Shown: positions 24,302 to 36,825, counted from the first letter of the stretch. The stretch: DNA of 64,000 nucleotides from Panagrolaimus kolymaensis (GCA_028622995.1 JAJQJQ010000077.1:496001-560000); one strand, 5' to 3'. The notes: generated from the letters alone by a model not told the origin. Made by a program: numbers and translations.

Positions 24302-24953
24302 TTATTTATTAGTTTTGTAGGAAAAAGTTTGTGATTTTTAAGTGGCATTAATTGTTTTAGGAAACTGTGATATTAAAGATTTTGGAAAAATAAAGAATTC
24401 AAAAAAAGTTTTCTTTATAAATTTGCATATTTTTTAAAAGTTAGATTCAGAATTTTGAAAAACTTCTGATTTCCATGATTCTTGATCCGAAAACTCCATG
24501 ACACAACTTTATCCAATTCGTAAAAATTAAAAGACAGTTAAAAAGCAAAGATAAAATTCAGAAAATTAATCATGCTTCGTTGCATCGATGTTTTAAACAA
24601 AATTTATTATTTCATTTTTATCTCGCATCATTAATTCAAATAAATGATCTTGGGCATTTCTTTTAATTTAATTTTTTAAATAACCTTTTATTTTAATAAA
24701 TTTTATTTATTTTTTAACAACATATAATTTTCCGTAGCTGTAAAATAAAATAAATAAAATTTAAATATAATTTATTGCATTTAATAGACAGACGCATAAA
24801 TATATTTGAAAATTGGTATTATAAAAAAGGTCATTTCAAAAACTATATAAGTATTCTTTTTTCTTATTATTTTTTTGTTGCTGCCAAAGTAGGTAGTTTA
24901 TTGTCTCGGCAAAAGGTAAAAGTGCAGAAGTTGTTGTCATTGATAAATAAATT
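24302..24953. other. Intergenic region
   Basis: 3' end of the ABHD gene and promoter region of the srsx-like gene. AT-rich, with no supported feature. Confidence 0.55.
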
Positions 24954-26717
24954 ATGGATTCTGAAGCTATATGGGAGGTTATTCCTGGCCATATTTTGAT
25001 GATTTTATTAACTTTTATTAGTATTTTTGGGACAGTTAATATTCTCATTGCAACTTGGAAAACAAAGTAAGCTTGTTCAAATAAGACAAAAACTCAAACA
25101 AAAAATAGGACCGGTATTAAAAAAATAAGAAAAATACGTTATCATCCCTAAAACCCGATTCACATATTTTTAAAAATAGTGAACTAACTTATCACGAAAA
25201 TTTTATTTTAACTTTTTTTCGATTTGCTGCTTTCAAATAATTTTTTTAAAAGGCATTTTCCCTCCTTTTTTGTTAATTTACATAAATAAAAGAAATTGCT
25301 AGATTTGGCCCTCTAAATTTCCAGATCTCTTCAAGGAACTTGCAATTATTTACTTGCCATTAATGCTTTGGCCGATAGCATTCATCAATGCTCACATTTA
25401 ATTCATGGATATATTCTATTTTCTGGAATCCATGAAATTTCAAGAATTTCTTGCACTTATTTGGGAGCTCTGCCACTTTTTGGTTTAAACTCTGGAATGA
25501 TGGCAATTCTCTTTGTGGGAATTGATAGACTTTTTAGTGTTTTAGCTCCAGGAAAACATAGAAATTGTAATAAGAAAATTTATTATTTTTTATTATTTTG
25601 CGTAAATACAATTTTTAATGGAATTATTTTTATTTTTGTTTTTCATCATGCTTTAAATCATCCACAAGAGTAAGTTCTCGTAGCAAGGAAAGAAAAAATA
25701 TTTACAATGGCGTAGGCTAATAAAAAAATACACAGATTTTTGATGCTTTTTTTAAAGGAAAAGTATTTTTGGAGTGCAAAAATAATGAAAACAAATGAAG
25801 CATGGAAATCATCAAAATTTTCCAAAAAAGTGTATGTACTTTGACATTTTAATTAAAGAGAGATGTGAAAATTATAAAATAAATTAAAAGTGAAACTAAA
25901 AAAGGCTTTTTCACGATTTTTCATGCATCATTTAAGACTATGAAAATTACAAAAAGCACCTTTACTCCTGAAATGAAAATATTTTTTACAAATAAATATC
26001 ATATTCAAAAAAAGTTGAAAGTTTTTGATTGAACTTCTAATATGGAAATTATTTTAATATAAAAAAATACACCAAAAAGATTGAAAAAATAGGACTGTAT
26101 TTAACCATTTTATTTTTCACTGAGAAACCCCATAACTTGCATTTTGAGAGAATGCAACTTTGATACACTCAAATTTTTTTAAAAACTAGCATTCAAGAAA
26201 ATTACTAACTCGATTTGTATTATTTAGGCAAACATCGTGTTTCATGCCGGAAGTTCTTGGTGGATACTCTGCCAATATTGAGTTTCTTTCATGCATTGTC
26301 CTCAACTTGGGCACCATAATTTGTTACATTATCGTTGCAATATTTCTCAAATCATCAAATTTAAATTTAAATCCAACTCAAAAAATATTTAAAGCTATGA
26401 CTTTTATAATGTTAATGATTTTTTGTGGATGGACAATTAACGCCATTTCTCGAGTGGTCTTTGGTTTTACAAATTTTAGTCCAAAAACTAATTTCATCGC
26501 TGAAGTTTATTTTGGAATTTTTGTTAACATTGCTTGCGCCTCAAATTATTTTATTCTTTTTAAATTTAGTTATGATTATCAAATTGTATTTAAAAAATAT
26601 ATTAATAATATTTGCAATATTTTTATTGGAAAAAAGCCATTTGCCGAAATAATTCCCTCTAATTCTATTTCTGTGGTTAATAAACGAAGTGGTGGTTCAA
26701 CTTTTTATTTGCATTGA
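24954..26717 (+). CDS. Serpentine chemoreceptor, srsx-like GPCR
   Basis: Exons 24954-25066, 25325-25669 and 26228-26717 join in frame to 315 aa, the usual size of nematode chemoreceptors. Seven hydrophobic segments can be counted, beginning HILMILLTFISIFGTVNILI. Srsx-type landmarks are SLQGTCNYLLAINALADSI, LGALPLFGLNSGMMAILFVG followed by IDRLFSV (equivalent to DRY), a conserved Cys in the second outside loop (TSCFMPEV), and GIFVNIACASNYFILFKFS in TM7. It is probably displayed in sensory neurons and detects small molecules or peptides. The two introns (258 and 558 bp) are long for this window. Confidence 0.87.
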
Positions 26718-27496
26718 TTTTCTTAACATTTTTTAAAATAATACATATATATTTTATAAATTTTTGATTTTTTGAAGTAAACTTTTATTTTTTTTTTGGC
26801 TAAATCTCCTAACATCGATAAAATTATGCCTATATATTTTGTTCTCAAAATAACCTTTACAAACAAAAAACGGATAAAATTGAAAAAAAGCAACAAAAAA
26901 AGTAGCAACGAAAATGGATTCACTTCCATAAAAAAAAGTGAGAAACATCCAACAACAAAAAAAAGGCACTTTTTTTTCTCTTTTTGATATAAGGCAAAAT
27001 ATTCCGTCTTGAAAGGGTCATAAATCTAATGTGTAAAATCGACAAAAAAAAAGCCCGGCAAAAAAACGGAGCTTGTTTTGAAATGATTGAAAAAAAAGAA
27101 GAGAAAAAAACTCGTGATTTAAATAGAAAAAAGCTTTTTATGAATAAAACTTCCTTTTTTTTGTTGTTGCCAATTTTTTCCATCGCATTTAGTATAAAAA
27201 AATCAACAATTTTGACCTTTCGCTATATAAAATATTTCAATAAATAAACCTGAACGATTTTTTTATTTAATTTATAAAAAAATGTTTTTGGTTAAATTTA
27301 AAAATTTATTAAACATTTTTATTTTTAGAAAAATACCAAAAATCCAGATCAGACGTTTCAAAAATGTCGGTTACGCTTGATAACGATTTGCTACTGGCTG
27401 CATTACGAGCATTTGGCCCACTAAATTTATTAATAGATTTTTTTTAATCATGTAAGCTAATAAAGAGGATTAAGTTTATGTTGATATTCATTTTAG
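26718..27496. other. Intergenic region
   Basis: Poly-A/T-rich spacer. ORFs in both orientations at 26720-27250 are compositional. An ATG at 27364 opens a short frame (MSVTLDNDLLLAALRAFG) that ends at TAA before any donor; it may be the damaged first exon of the next gene. Confidence 0.45.
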
Positions 27497-28218
27497 GTGA
27501 CCGGTATTACATATATTCGAAATGTTCTAAATATTCTAAGTAGAGAGGAAATTATTAATTATATTGATAGTAATGAAAGAGATCCAGCTTATGATTTTAT
27601 TTTTTCGAATAAAGTAAATTTTATAAATATAAATTTACATACTACCACTTTTAAATATATTCTCTTTAGGATTTTTACCGAAATAATTGTCTTCATCGGG
27701 GAGGCAAATTTTATATTCGTCCAGGAGGTTCATGGAAATTTGCTTTAAAAGTTAAAGGCAAATATAACGATGACAATTGGTTAGCAGAGAATGAAACTGG
27801 CTGGGCTATTGCTTATCATGGTACGGCTACCAACAATGCTAATCCCATCATAAGAGAAGGATTTGATGATAATAGAGTGAGACGAGATTTATATGCAAGC
27901 GATTTCAATTCAAATAGAATTGGACATTATTGTGCTCCTGATCCGAAAACAGCACTCGAATATGCAAATGTCTTTATTCATAATGTTTGTTTAAAAAAAT
28001 TTAATTATGATTTTATTGGAAAAAATTTTCAGGAGACAAGATATCGAATGGTTTTTCAAGTTCGAGTTAATCCAAGTAATATTCAATTAGTTCGACATGC
28101 GAAGACGAAACATGGAGATTATTATCGTTTTGAAGATAAACAGGATATGCGTGTTTGTGCTATTTGCATTTTTGAAGATGGTGTTTATAATAATGATCAA
28201 TATTTGGTTATCCCATAG
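27497..28218 (+). CDS. Putative ADP-ribosyltransferase/PARP-like fold protein (YHGT motif), 5' end unresolved
   Basis: Exons 27497-27613 and 27670-28218 give about 221 residues with no in-frame ATG. The core reads KFYIRPGGSWKFALKVKGKY ... ETGWAIAYHGTATNNANPII ... EGFDD ... RIGHYCAPDPKTALEYANVF. The YHGT followed by an A-x-x-I-x-x-x-GF stretch, then GxYCAPDPxTALEYA, mirrors the H-G-T/S and G-x-Y-F-A ... S-A-x-Y signatures of PARP-type ART folds. I recall similar YHGT domains in hypothetical proteins of amoebae and other eukaryotes. The catalytic Glu was not identified, so activity is unproven. The short ATG frame at 27364 may be a degraded first exon; if so, this is a pseudogene. Confidence 0.65.
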
Positions 28219-28435
28219 TAACAATAATATTGAATAATGATGGAAATATCTTTAATTTTCAAAGTATGTAAATAATAATAAGGGCATACTTTTACATTTA
28301 ACTACCTCCATTATTTACCAATTTTTTTTTTGGTGAGTGCTAATCGTTTTTTTTTTGAATTTGCATTTGTTCAAACTTTTATAAACTTTAATAATAAAAA
28401 TTTTTATTCAGAAAATAAAAGTGTCAACAATTTCT

Positions 28436-28992
28436 TTATAGCAAAATAGTCACAAAAATAACGAAGCAAACAAATGGCAAAATGGCAGTGTGTGAAGCAG
28501 CAGAATTACTTCGAATTACATCAGGAATGGGACTTTTAAGGTATTCAGTTGCATTGAGGACATAAGCTCTTTGTAAAAGTATTGGATAATTATTACATTC
28601 TCGGGTTATGCATGTACAAATAAATACTTCATTTCCATTTTGAAGAGTTTTAACGCATTCTTCTTTTGGTGAAGCCTAAAAAGAAAATAAATTTATTTAT
28701 TACCTTAAATTATTTTTGGCGTAGCATAAAAAAAAATCAAGTTTAAAATTAGCATAAACTTACTTACCCCTGGCCCTCGATAACAACCACCTTCATAATG
28801 TAATGTATTATCTCGATGGATAATACTCATAGAACATATATCACATTTAATATATTTATCAAAAATCACTGCTTGCCCACTTTCTTTTTTCCATTGCTGA
28901 CATTCGATACTATTACTTTCAACAACGACAAAAAAGAAGATGTTAAAAATTAAGAAGCAATAACTTAAAAATAATGTAATAAGTTGTTTCAT
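28436..28992 (-). CDS. Small Cys-rich, putatively GPI-anchored (Ly6/ODR-2-like) protein
   Basis: Exons 28992-28768 and 28675-28436 give 154 aa. The signal peptide is MKQLITLFLSYCFLIFNIFF. The mature part has eight Cys (C31, CDIC, GGC, EEC, CTC, and a final E-C-N-N). The hydrophobic C-terminus (ILPFVCFVIFVTILL, directly before the stop) fits a GPI-attachment signal, with Ser/Ala residues (SNSAAS) just before it as a possible cleavage site. The closing C-N pair and size suggest a three-finger Ly6-type fold such as nematode ODR-2/HOT proteins, but the spacing is not diagnostic. It probably acts at the cell surface. Confidence 0.7.
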
Positions 28993-29518
28993 TTTTCAAA
29001 CTAAAAACTTTGAAAACAAAAAACGAAAAAGAAACAAACCCTTTTTTTATTTCAAAAACAAAACAAAAAAGTGAGAAAGTGAGAAAATGAGAGACATAAA
29101 GGCCTGGCTGATGGCTGCAGCTGTGTCAGTTGCAATGTGGCGATTGATTGTGATTTTCGTTCAAACCCGTCTCGATTGCGTTGTCATTCATTTTTTTGTT
29201 GCTGTTACTTTTGTTTTTCGTGGTTTTTTTAATCAATCGAATGAGAGAAAAAAATGGTTCAACCACAAAATATTGTTGTTGTGACATATTGCCTTTTGAT
29301 GAGTAATCGCAAATACTCTTTTTTTTTAATTTAAAGTTTTCGTTTTTATTTGTTTCAAAAGTGGGTTATAAAATTTACTTTACATAATAAAATAAACAAA
29401 AGGGAAATAATAATTTGAGAGTAAAGACTTTTTGGAACTTAAAATAATTTATAAAAAACGATGATTTTTTGTTTCCTTTTTGAATTAGTTGAAATATAAT
29501 TGATAAATGTAATAGGTT
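28993..29518. other. Intergenic region
   Basis: Promoter side of the Cys-rich gene and 3' side of the next FBL relic. A short frame at 29087-29284 has no supporting evidence. Confidence 0.5.
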
Positions 29519-30119
29519 TTATCTATTTAAACTAAATCTTGTAGATATCATAAGACCTTCTTTCTTCATTTTATCCACAAAATCTTGAACTTCATTATTA
29601 TAGCTTTTTGTTGGGTACCAGAGTTGCAAATAATACTTGACTTGTTTATTTTTCTGAAATAAAACATATTTATAATATAAAGAAAAACAAAAAAGTTTAT
29701 GTATGTACATACTTTCATAAAAATAGAAAATGGTTCAAGATCGAATTCATAATCAATAAACAGATGACGAAAATATTTAAGGTTACTAAAGCATGGAAGT
29801 TTATTCATTTGATTAATGACTTTTGATGATAAAATTGCGCTATCCGATGAGCTAAAAAATAACAAATTTAAATTTTTTTAAGATCATTCCTAAAAGTCAG
29901 AAAAAATATTGTGTGTTTATGTTTCTGAATTAATTAATTTTAAAATTAAAGGTTTTTTAAAAACAAATTTTCACGCTTACTTTCATAAAAATCAAAAATT
30001 CTTCAAGATTGAGTTCATGTGAAATAGTATAATACCCAAAAAATTCAAGCTTTTCCAAATATGGAAGATCGTTCATTTTTTTGATTTCATTTGTCGATAA
30101 AATGGCACCATTTGGACTA
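29519..30119 (-). pseudogene. FBL gene 3' part with two tandem copies of exon 2
   Basis: Reading on the minus strand: exon 2 copy A (30119-29981, 139 nt; SPNGAILSTNEIKKMNDLPY), exon 2 copy B (29851-29713, 139 nt; SSDSAILSSKVINQMNKLPC) and exon 3 (29653-29519; KNKQVKYYLQLWYPTKSYNN, stop). Each exon 2 enters in phase 2 and leaves in phase 0, so both cannot be spliced in together; they are either mutually exclusive or relics of two genes. The exon 3 tail is shorter than in paralogues and lacks the basic end. The matching exon 1 is probably the fragment at 35032-35444 on the far side of the satellite. Confidence 0.75.
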
Positions 30120-30320
30120 CTAAAATTAATCAAAATTAGCAAGGTGCCGCTTTTTATCGCCTCCGTTTCCGGGGGCATGGGGGCAATAAAAATACGTTTG
30201 TTTTTCGAAAAATCTATATGGGAATTAAAAGCAAACCACTTTCATAATTTGACCCACAATTTTCCATTAAAAAAAGTATTTAAATTTGAGTTTTTTAATG
30301 TTTTTTTATTCGATTTAAAA

Positions 30321-33300
30321 TATTAAATTTCCTGCTAAAATTCAGGACACTTTTTTATATTTATTTTTTTTTTTAAAATTGTTTTGTTTGTTATGGATCA
30401 ATAAGATAAACCGGCAAATCCAAAATTGTTGTAGGAATTTGATTTAGCCGCATTAAAGGTTATTAAATTCCCTGCTAAAATTCAGGACACTTTTTTATAT
30501 TTATTTTTTTTTTTAAAATTGTTTTGTTTGTTATGGATCAATAACATAAACCCGCAAATCCAAAATTGTTGAAGGAATTTGATTTAGCCGCTTTAAAGGT
30601 TATTAAATTTCCTGCTAAAATTCAGGACACTTTTTTATATTTATTTTTTTTTTTAAAATTGTTTTGTTTGTTATGGATCAATAAGATAAACCGGCAAATC
30701 CAAAATTGTTGTAGGAATTTGATTTAGCCGCATTAAAGGTTATTAAATTCCCTGCTAAAATTCAGGACACTTTTTTATATTTATTTTTTTTTTTAAAATT
30801 GTTTTGTTTGTTATGGATCAATAAGATAAACCGGCAAATCCAAAATTGTTGTAGGAATTTGATTTAGCCGCATTAAAGGTTATTAAATTCCCTGCTAAAA
30901 TTCAGGACACTTTTTTATATTTATTTTTTTTTGAAAAATTGTTTTGTTTGTTATGGATCAATAAGATAAACCCGCAAATCCAAAATTGTTGAAGGAATTT
31001 GATTTAGCCGCTTTAAAGGTTATTAAATTCCCTGCTAAAATTCAGGACACTTTTTTATATTTATTTTTTTTTGAAAAATTGTTTTGTTTGTTATGGATCA
31101 ATAAGATAAACCCGCAAATCCAAAATTGTTTTAGGAATTTGATTTAGCCGCATTAAAGGTTATTAAATTCCCTGCTAAAATTCAGGACACTTTTTTATAT
31201 TTATTTTTTTTTGAAAAATTGTTTTGTTTGTTATGGATCAATAAGATAAACCGGCAAATCCAAAATTGTTTTAGGAATTTGATTTAGCCGCATTAAAGGT
31301 TATTAAATTCCCTGCTAAAATTCAGGACACTTTTTTATATTTATTTTTTTTTGAAAAATTGTTTTGTTTGTTATGGATCAATAAGATAAACCCGCAAATC
31401 CAAAATTGTTGAAGGAATTTGATTTAGCCGCTTTAAAGGTTATTAAATTCCCTGCTAAAATTCAGGACACTTTTTTATATTTATTTTTTTTTGAAAAATT
31501 GTTTTGTTTGTTATGGATCAATAACATAAACCCGCAAATCCAAAATTGTTGAAGGAATTTGATTTAGCCGCTTTAAAGGTTATTAAATTCCCTGCTAAAA
31601 TTCAGGACACTTTTTTATATTTATTTTTTTTTGAAAAATTGTTTTGTTTGTTATGGATCAATAAGATAAACCGGCAAATCCAAAATTGTTGTAGGAATTT
31701 GATTTAGCCGCTTTAAAGGTTATTAAATTCCCTGCTAAAATTCAGGACACTTTTTTATATTTATTTTTTTTTGAAAAATTGTTTTGTTTGTTATGGATCA
31801 ATAACATAAACCCGCAAATCCAAAATTGTTGAAGGAATTTGATTTAGCCGCTTTAAAGGTTATTAAATTCCCTGCTAAAATTCAGGACACTTTTTTATAT
31901 TTATTTTTTTTTTTAAAATTGTTTTGTTTGTTATGGATCAATAACATAAACCCGCAAATCCAAAATTGTTGAAGGAATTTGATTTAGCCGCTTTAAAGGT
32001 TATTAAATTTCCTGCTAAAATTCAGGACACTTTTTTATATTTATTTTTTTTTTTAAAATTGTTTTGTTTGTTATGGATCAATAAGATAAACCGGCAAATC
32101 CAAAATTGTTGTAGGAATTTGATTTAGCCGCATTAAAGGTTATTAAATTCCCTGCTAAAATTCAGGACACTTTTTTATATTTATTTTTTTTTTTAAAATT
32201 GTTTTGTTTGTTATGGATCAATAAGATAAACCGGCAAATCCAAAATTGTTGTAGGAATTTGATTTAGCCGCATTAAAGGTTATTAAATTCCCTGCTAAAA
32301 TTCAGGACACTTTTTTATATTTATTTTTTTTTGAAAAATTGTTTTGTTTGTTATGGATCAATAAGATAAACCCGCAAATCCAAAATTGTTGAAGGAATTT
32401 GATTTAGCCGCTTTAAAGGTTATTAAATTCCCTGCTAAAATTCAGGACACTTTTTTATATTTATTTTTTTTTGAAAAATTGTTTTGTTTGTTATGGATCA
32501 ATAAGATAAACCCGCAAATCCAAAATTGTTTTAGGAATTTGATTTAGCCGCATTAAAGGTTATTAAATTCCCTGCTAAAATTCAGGACACTTTTTTATAT
32601 TTATTTTTTTTTGAAAAATTGTTTTGTTTGTTATGGATCAATAAGATAAACCGGCAAATCCAAAATTGTTTTAGGAATTTGATTTAGCCGCATTAAAGGT
32701 TATTAAATTCCCTGCTAAAATTCAGGACACTTTTTTATATTTATTTTTTTTTGAAAAATTGTTTTGTTTGTTATGGATCAATAAGATAAACCCGCAAATC
32801 CAAAATTGTTGAAGGAATTTGATTTAGCCGCTTTAAAGGTTATTAAATTCCCTGCTAAAATTCAGGACACTTTTTTATATTTATTTTTTTTTGAAAAATT
32901 GTTTTGTTTGTTATGGATCAATAACATAAACCCGCAAATCCAAAATTGTTGAAGGAATTTGATTTAGCCGCTTTAAAGGTTATTAAATTCCCTGCTAAAA
33001 TTCAGGACACTTTTTTATATTTATTTTTTTTTGAAAAATTGTTTTGTTTGTTATGGATCAATAAGATAAACCGGCAAATCCAAAATTGTTGTAGGAATTT
33101 GATTTAGCCGCTTTAAAGGTTATTAAATTCCCTGCTAAAATTCAGGACACTTTTTTATATTTATTTTTTTTTTTAAAATTGTTTTGTTTGTTATGGATCA
33201 ATAACATAAACCCGCAAATCCAAAATTGTTGAAGGAATTTGATTTAGCCGCTTTAAAGGTTATTAAATTCCCTGCTAAAATTCAGGACACTTTTTTATAT

Positions 33301-35031
33301 TTATTTTTTTTTTTAAAATTGTTTTGTTTGTTATGGATCAATAACATAAACCCGCAAATCCAAAATTGTTGAAGGAATTTGATTTAGCCGCTTTAAAGGT
33401 TATTAAATTTCCTGCTAAAATTCAGGACACTTTTTTATATTTATTTTTTTTTTTAAAATTGTTTTGTTTGTTATGGATCAATAAGATAAACCGGCAAATC
33501 CAAAATTGTTGTAGGAATTTGATTTAGCCGCATTAAAGGTTATTAAATTCCCTGCTAAAATTCAGGACACTTTTTTATATTTATTTTTTTTTTTAAAATT
33601 GTTTTGTTTGTTATGGATCAATAAGATAAACCGGCAAATCCAAAATTGTTGTAGGAATTTGATTTAGCCGCATTAAAGGTTATTAAATTCCCTGCTAAAA
33701 TTCAGGACACTTTTTTATATTTATTTTTTTTTGAAAAATTGTTTTGTTTGTTATGGATCAATAAGATAAACCCGCAAATCCAAAATTGTTGAAGGAATTT
33801 GATTTAGCCGCTTTAAAGGTTATTAAATTCCCTGCTAAAATTCAGGACACTTTTTTATATTTATTTTTTTTTGAAAAATTGTTTTGTTTGTTATGGATCA
33901 ATAAGATAAACCCGCAAAACCAAAATTGTTTTAGGAATTTGATTTAGCCGCATTAAAGGTTATTAAATTCCCTGCTAAAATTCAGGACACTTTTTTATAT
34001 TTATTTTTTTTTGAAAAATTGTTTTGTTTGTTATGGATCAATAAGATAAACCGGCAAATCCAAAATTGTTTTAGGAATTTGATTTAGCCGCATTAAAGGT
34101 TATTAAATTCCCTGCTAAAATTCAGGACACTTTTTTATATTTATTTTTTTTTGAAAAATTGTTTTGTTTGTTATGGATCAATAAGATAAACCCGCAAATC
34201 CAAAATTGTTGAAGGAATTTGATTTAGCCGCTTTAAAGGTTATTAAATTCCCTGCTAAAATTCAGGACACTTTTTTATATTTATTTTTTTTTGAAAAATT
34301 GTTTTGTTTGTTATGGATCAATAACATAAACCCGCAAATCCAAAATTGTTGAAGGAATTTGATTTAGCCGCTTTAAAGGTTATTAAATTCCCTGCTAAAA
34401 TTCAGGACACTTTTTTATATTTATTTTTTTTTGAAAAATTGTTTTGTTTGTTATGGATCAATAAGATAAACCGGCAAATCCAAAATTGTTGTAGGAATTT
34501 GATTTAGCCGCTTTAAAGGTTATTAAATTCCCTGCTAAAATTCAGGACACTTTTTTATATTTATTTTTTTTTGAAAAATTGTTTTGTTTGTTATGGATCA
34601 ATAACATAAACCCGCAAATCCAAAATTGTTGAAGGAATTTGATTTAGCCGCTTTAAAGGTTATTAAATTCCCTGCTAAAATTCAGGACACTTTTTTATAT
34701 TTATTTTTTTTTGAAAAATTGTTTTGTTTGTTATGGATCAATAACATAAACCCGCAAATCCAAAATTGTTTTAGGAATTTGATTTAGCCGCATTAAAGGT
34801 TATTAAATTCCCTGCTAAAATTCAGGACACTTTTTTATATTTATTTTTTTTTGAAAAATTGTTTTGTTTGTTATGGATCAATAACATAAACCCGCAAATC
34901 CAAAATTGTTGAAGGAATTTGATTTAGCCGCTTTAAAGGTTATTAAATTCCCTGCTAAAATTCAGGACACTTTTTTATATTTATTTTTTTTTGAAAAATT
35001 GTTTTGTTTGTTATGGATCAATAACATAAAC
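30321..35031. repeat. Satellite array, 140-bp monomer in a 10-mer (1,400-bp) higher-order repeat
   Basis: About 33.6 tandem monomers, each exactly 140 bp with no indels seen, starting TATTAAATTCCCTGCTAAAA. Monomers differ at a few diagnostic sites: TATTAAATTT/C, TTTTAAAA versus TTGAAAAA, ATAAG/ATAAC, ACCGG/ACCCG, GTTGTAGG/GTTGAAGG/GTTTTAGG and CATTAAAG/CTTTAAAG. Monomers beginning at 30601, 32001 and 33401 share the same rare combination (TATTAAATTT). The variant order then repeats every ten monomers, a 1,400-bp higher-order unit present about 3.4 times. The array ends inside FBL exon 1 sequence at about 35031. It has no coding potential. Confidence 0.97.
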
Positions 35032-35444
35032 CGATATAAAAGGGTTGTTTGATTAATATTCAAGCGAACTTTTCCCAAAGCATAAATTTTTTGAATTGTT
35101 AAGTTTTTGCTAATGTTGTCTTCTGTAAACTCAATATCTTTCGTAATCCATAATTTACAGGAAGTTGATTTCAAAGGAAATAAACGACATTCTTTATATT
35201 CACAAAACATTTTCTCTGGCAAATAATTGCTGACATGGACATGGCGATTAGAAAATAAAGAATCAGCAACGATGATTGGATTTTTAGAATAAAAATATTT
35301 GCAGGTTTTTATTAATTTTTCCCATCCCAAAGAAGAACTTGGATTTTTAGTTAAATAATAAACAATATTTTCGGGAATTGGAAATTGTTGGCGATGAGAA
35401 AATTTGAAAGTAAATTCTGGAGGAGATGAAGCATATTCAGTCAT
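35032..35444 (-). pseudogene. FBL exon 1 truncated by the satellite
   Basis: The ATG at 35444 begins MTEYASSPPEFTFKFSHRQQ, then the F-box-like FPIPENIVYYLTKNPSSSLG ... CKYFYSKNPIIVADSL and a mid-region down to IYALGKVRLNINQTTLLYR. Here the sequence switches directly into the 140-bp satellite. In that DNA the frame ends after about 20 foreign codons. The second half of exon 1 found in all paralogues (D-L-x-F-L-x-S ... EFDEILKLFPN) is gone. It is a broken gene; its likely 3' exons lie at 29519-30119. Confidence 0.85.
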
Positions 35445-35824
35445 ACTTTTTCGATGAGAAACGAATAAAAAATTAACCAACAAAAAATAATCGAAGTTTA
35501 GAGCAAAATTTTTGAATGAAACTTAAACGAAATCAAATGAGAGGAGGAGTGCTGCGTGCCATCAATATTCGAATAAAGTTGTTTTTAAAAACAATCAAAA
35601 TTTTCCTAGGTCAATAAGTTGCTTAAATTAATTATGCCTTAAAAGCTAATAATAAGTGTTATTCAATCAAAGCCATTGTTTTTGCATTAATCGTTTAAAA
35701 CTTTCTGTTAATACTCAATTCATTCAGTTTTTTATTTATTTAAATTTATTTGAATACATAAACAACCAATAAAAAATTAATAAAATAGATATATAATAAT
35801 TTTTTTTGCTTCGTTTGTTTCAGC

Positions 35825-36825
35825 TTATGCTAAAGGTCTCTGCAACGTTGATAGAGCTAAGCGTCTCAAATCCTTATAAGTTTCGTTAGACATTCCTGGA
35901 AATTGTAACATGACGCGCATACTATAATTTTCTCCTTCTCTAATAACATTTTCAGCTAAAATTTGGAGTTGAGCAGCATATTCTTCGGAGATATCAGAAA
36001 AATTTAAATCAAATGTTGTATTTTTATGTTTCTATAATTTTTTAAATTGTTAAATGAAAATAAGAAATAAATTAATGTACTTACTTTCATAAAAATAGAA
36101 AATGCATCAAGATTGAGTTCATAAGAAATATTGCCGTATTGGAAAAATTCAAGCTTTTCAAAACAAGGAAGTTCATTCATTCGATTAATAATTTCCGTTG
36201 ATAAAATGTTGTTTTTTGATGAGCTAAAAATAGATTTCTTTAGTTTGGGTAAAAAATTATCGTGCAAATAATAAACTTACTATTCAAACCTTTTAATTTT
36301 TGGAAAAAGTTTTAAAATTTTATCAAATTCTACTAATCTACCGTCCTTCTTTTTAATAGTTTCACAATACAGCATTATTGTTTGAATTTGCTTTGAAGAA
36401 GCAAGAAAAGCTAAATCTTCGTGAATCATAGTTGTTTTTAGGTTTATTATTATCGTGATTATATTCAAAGGATAAATTTTTTGGATATATAATTCATCAC
36501 TTATAATACCATCCCAAAAAGTGATAGAAAGAGTTATCCAAAATTTGCATTGTATTGTTTTCATATTAATTGTTTTACGTTCGTCAGTAAGCAAATTTGG
36601 TAAATAAATTGTGATTTCAGCTATATCATTATGGCTTAACAAAAAATTATTCACAACAACGATTGGATTTTTAGAATAAAAATATTTGGATGTTTTTACT
36701 AAATTTTTCCATCCTCGCGAATTTGTTGGATGTTTAGTAAAATAATAAACAATACTTTTGGGAATTGAAAAATGTTGTGAGCGAGGTGAAGCAAAAGTAA
36801 ATTGAGGCGACGATAAAGTGTCCAT
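35825..36825 (-). CDS. F-box-like family (FBL) protein, member 3
   Basis: Exons 36825-36281, 36223-36085 and 36031-35825 give 296 aa. The N-terminus carries the F-box-like block FSIPKSIVYYFTKHPTNSRG ... VKTSKYFYSKNPIVVVN. The middle has EDLAFLASSKQIQTI and RLVEFDKILKLFPKI. Exon 2 encodes SSKNNILSTEIINRMNELPC ... YELNLDAFSIFMK and exon 3 ends TLQRPLA without the basic tail of members 4 and 5. All three junctions are in frame, so the gene looks intact. Like other members it may recruit proteins to an SCF ubiquitin ligase, but this rests only on F-box resemblance. It lies next to the satellite-broken copy in the same orientation. Confidence 0.82.

Noticed and set aside
30321..35031. CRISPR-like regular repeats
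   Set aside because: The units are full 140-bp tandem monomers with no unique spacers, in a eukaryotic sequence; this is satellite DNA.
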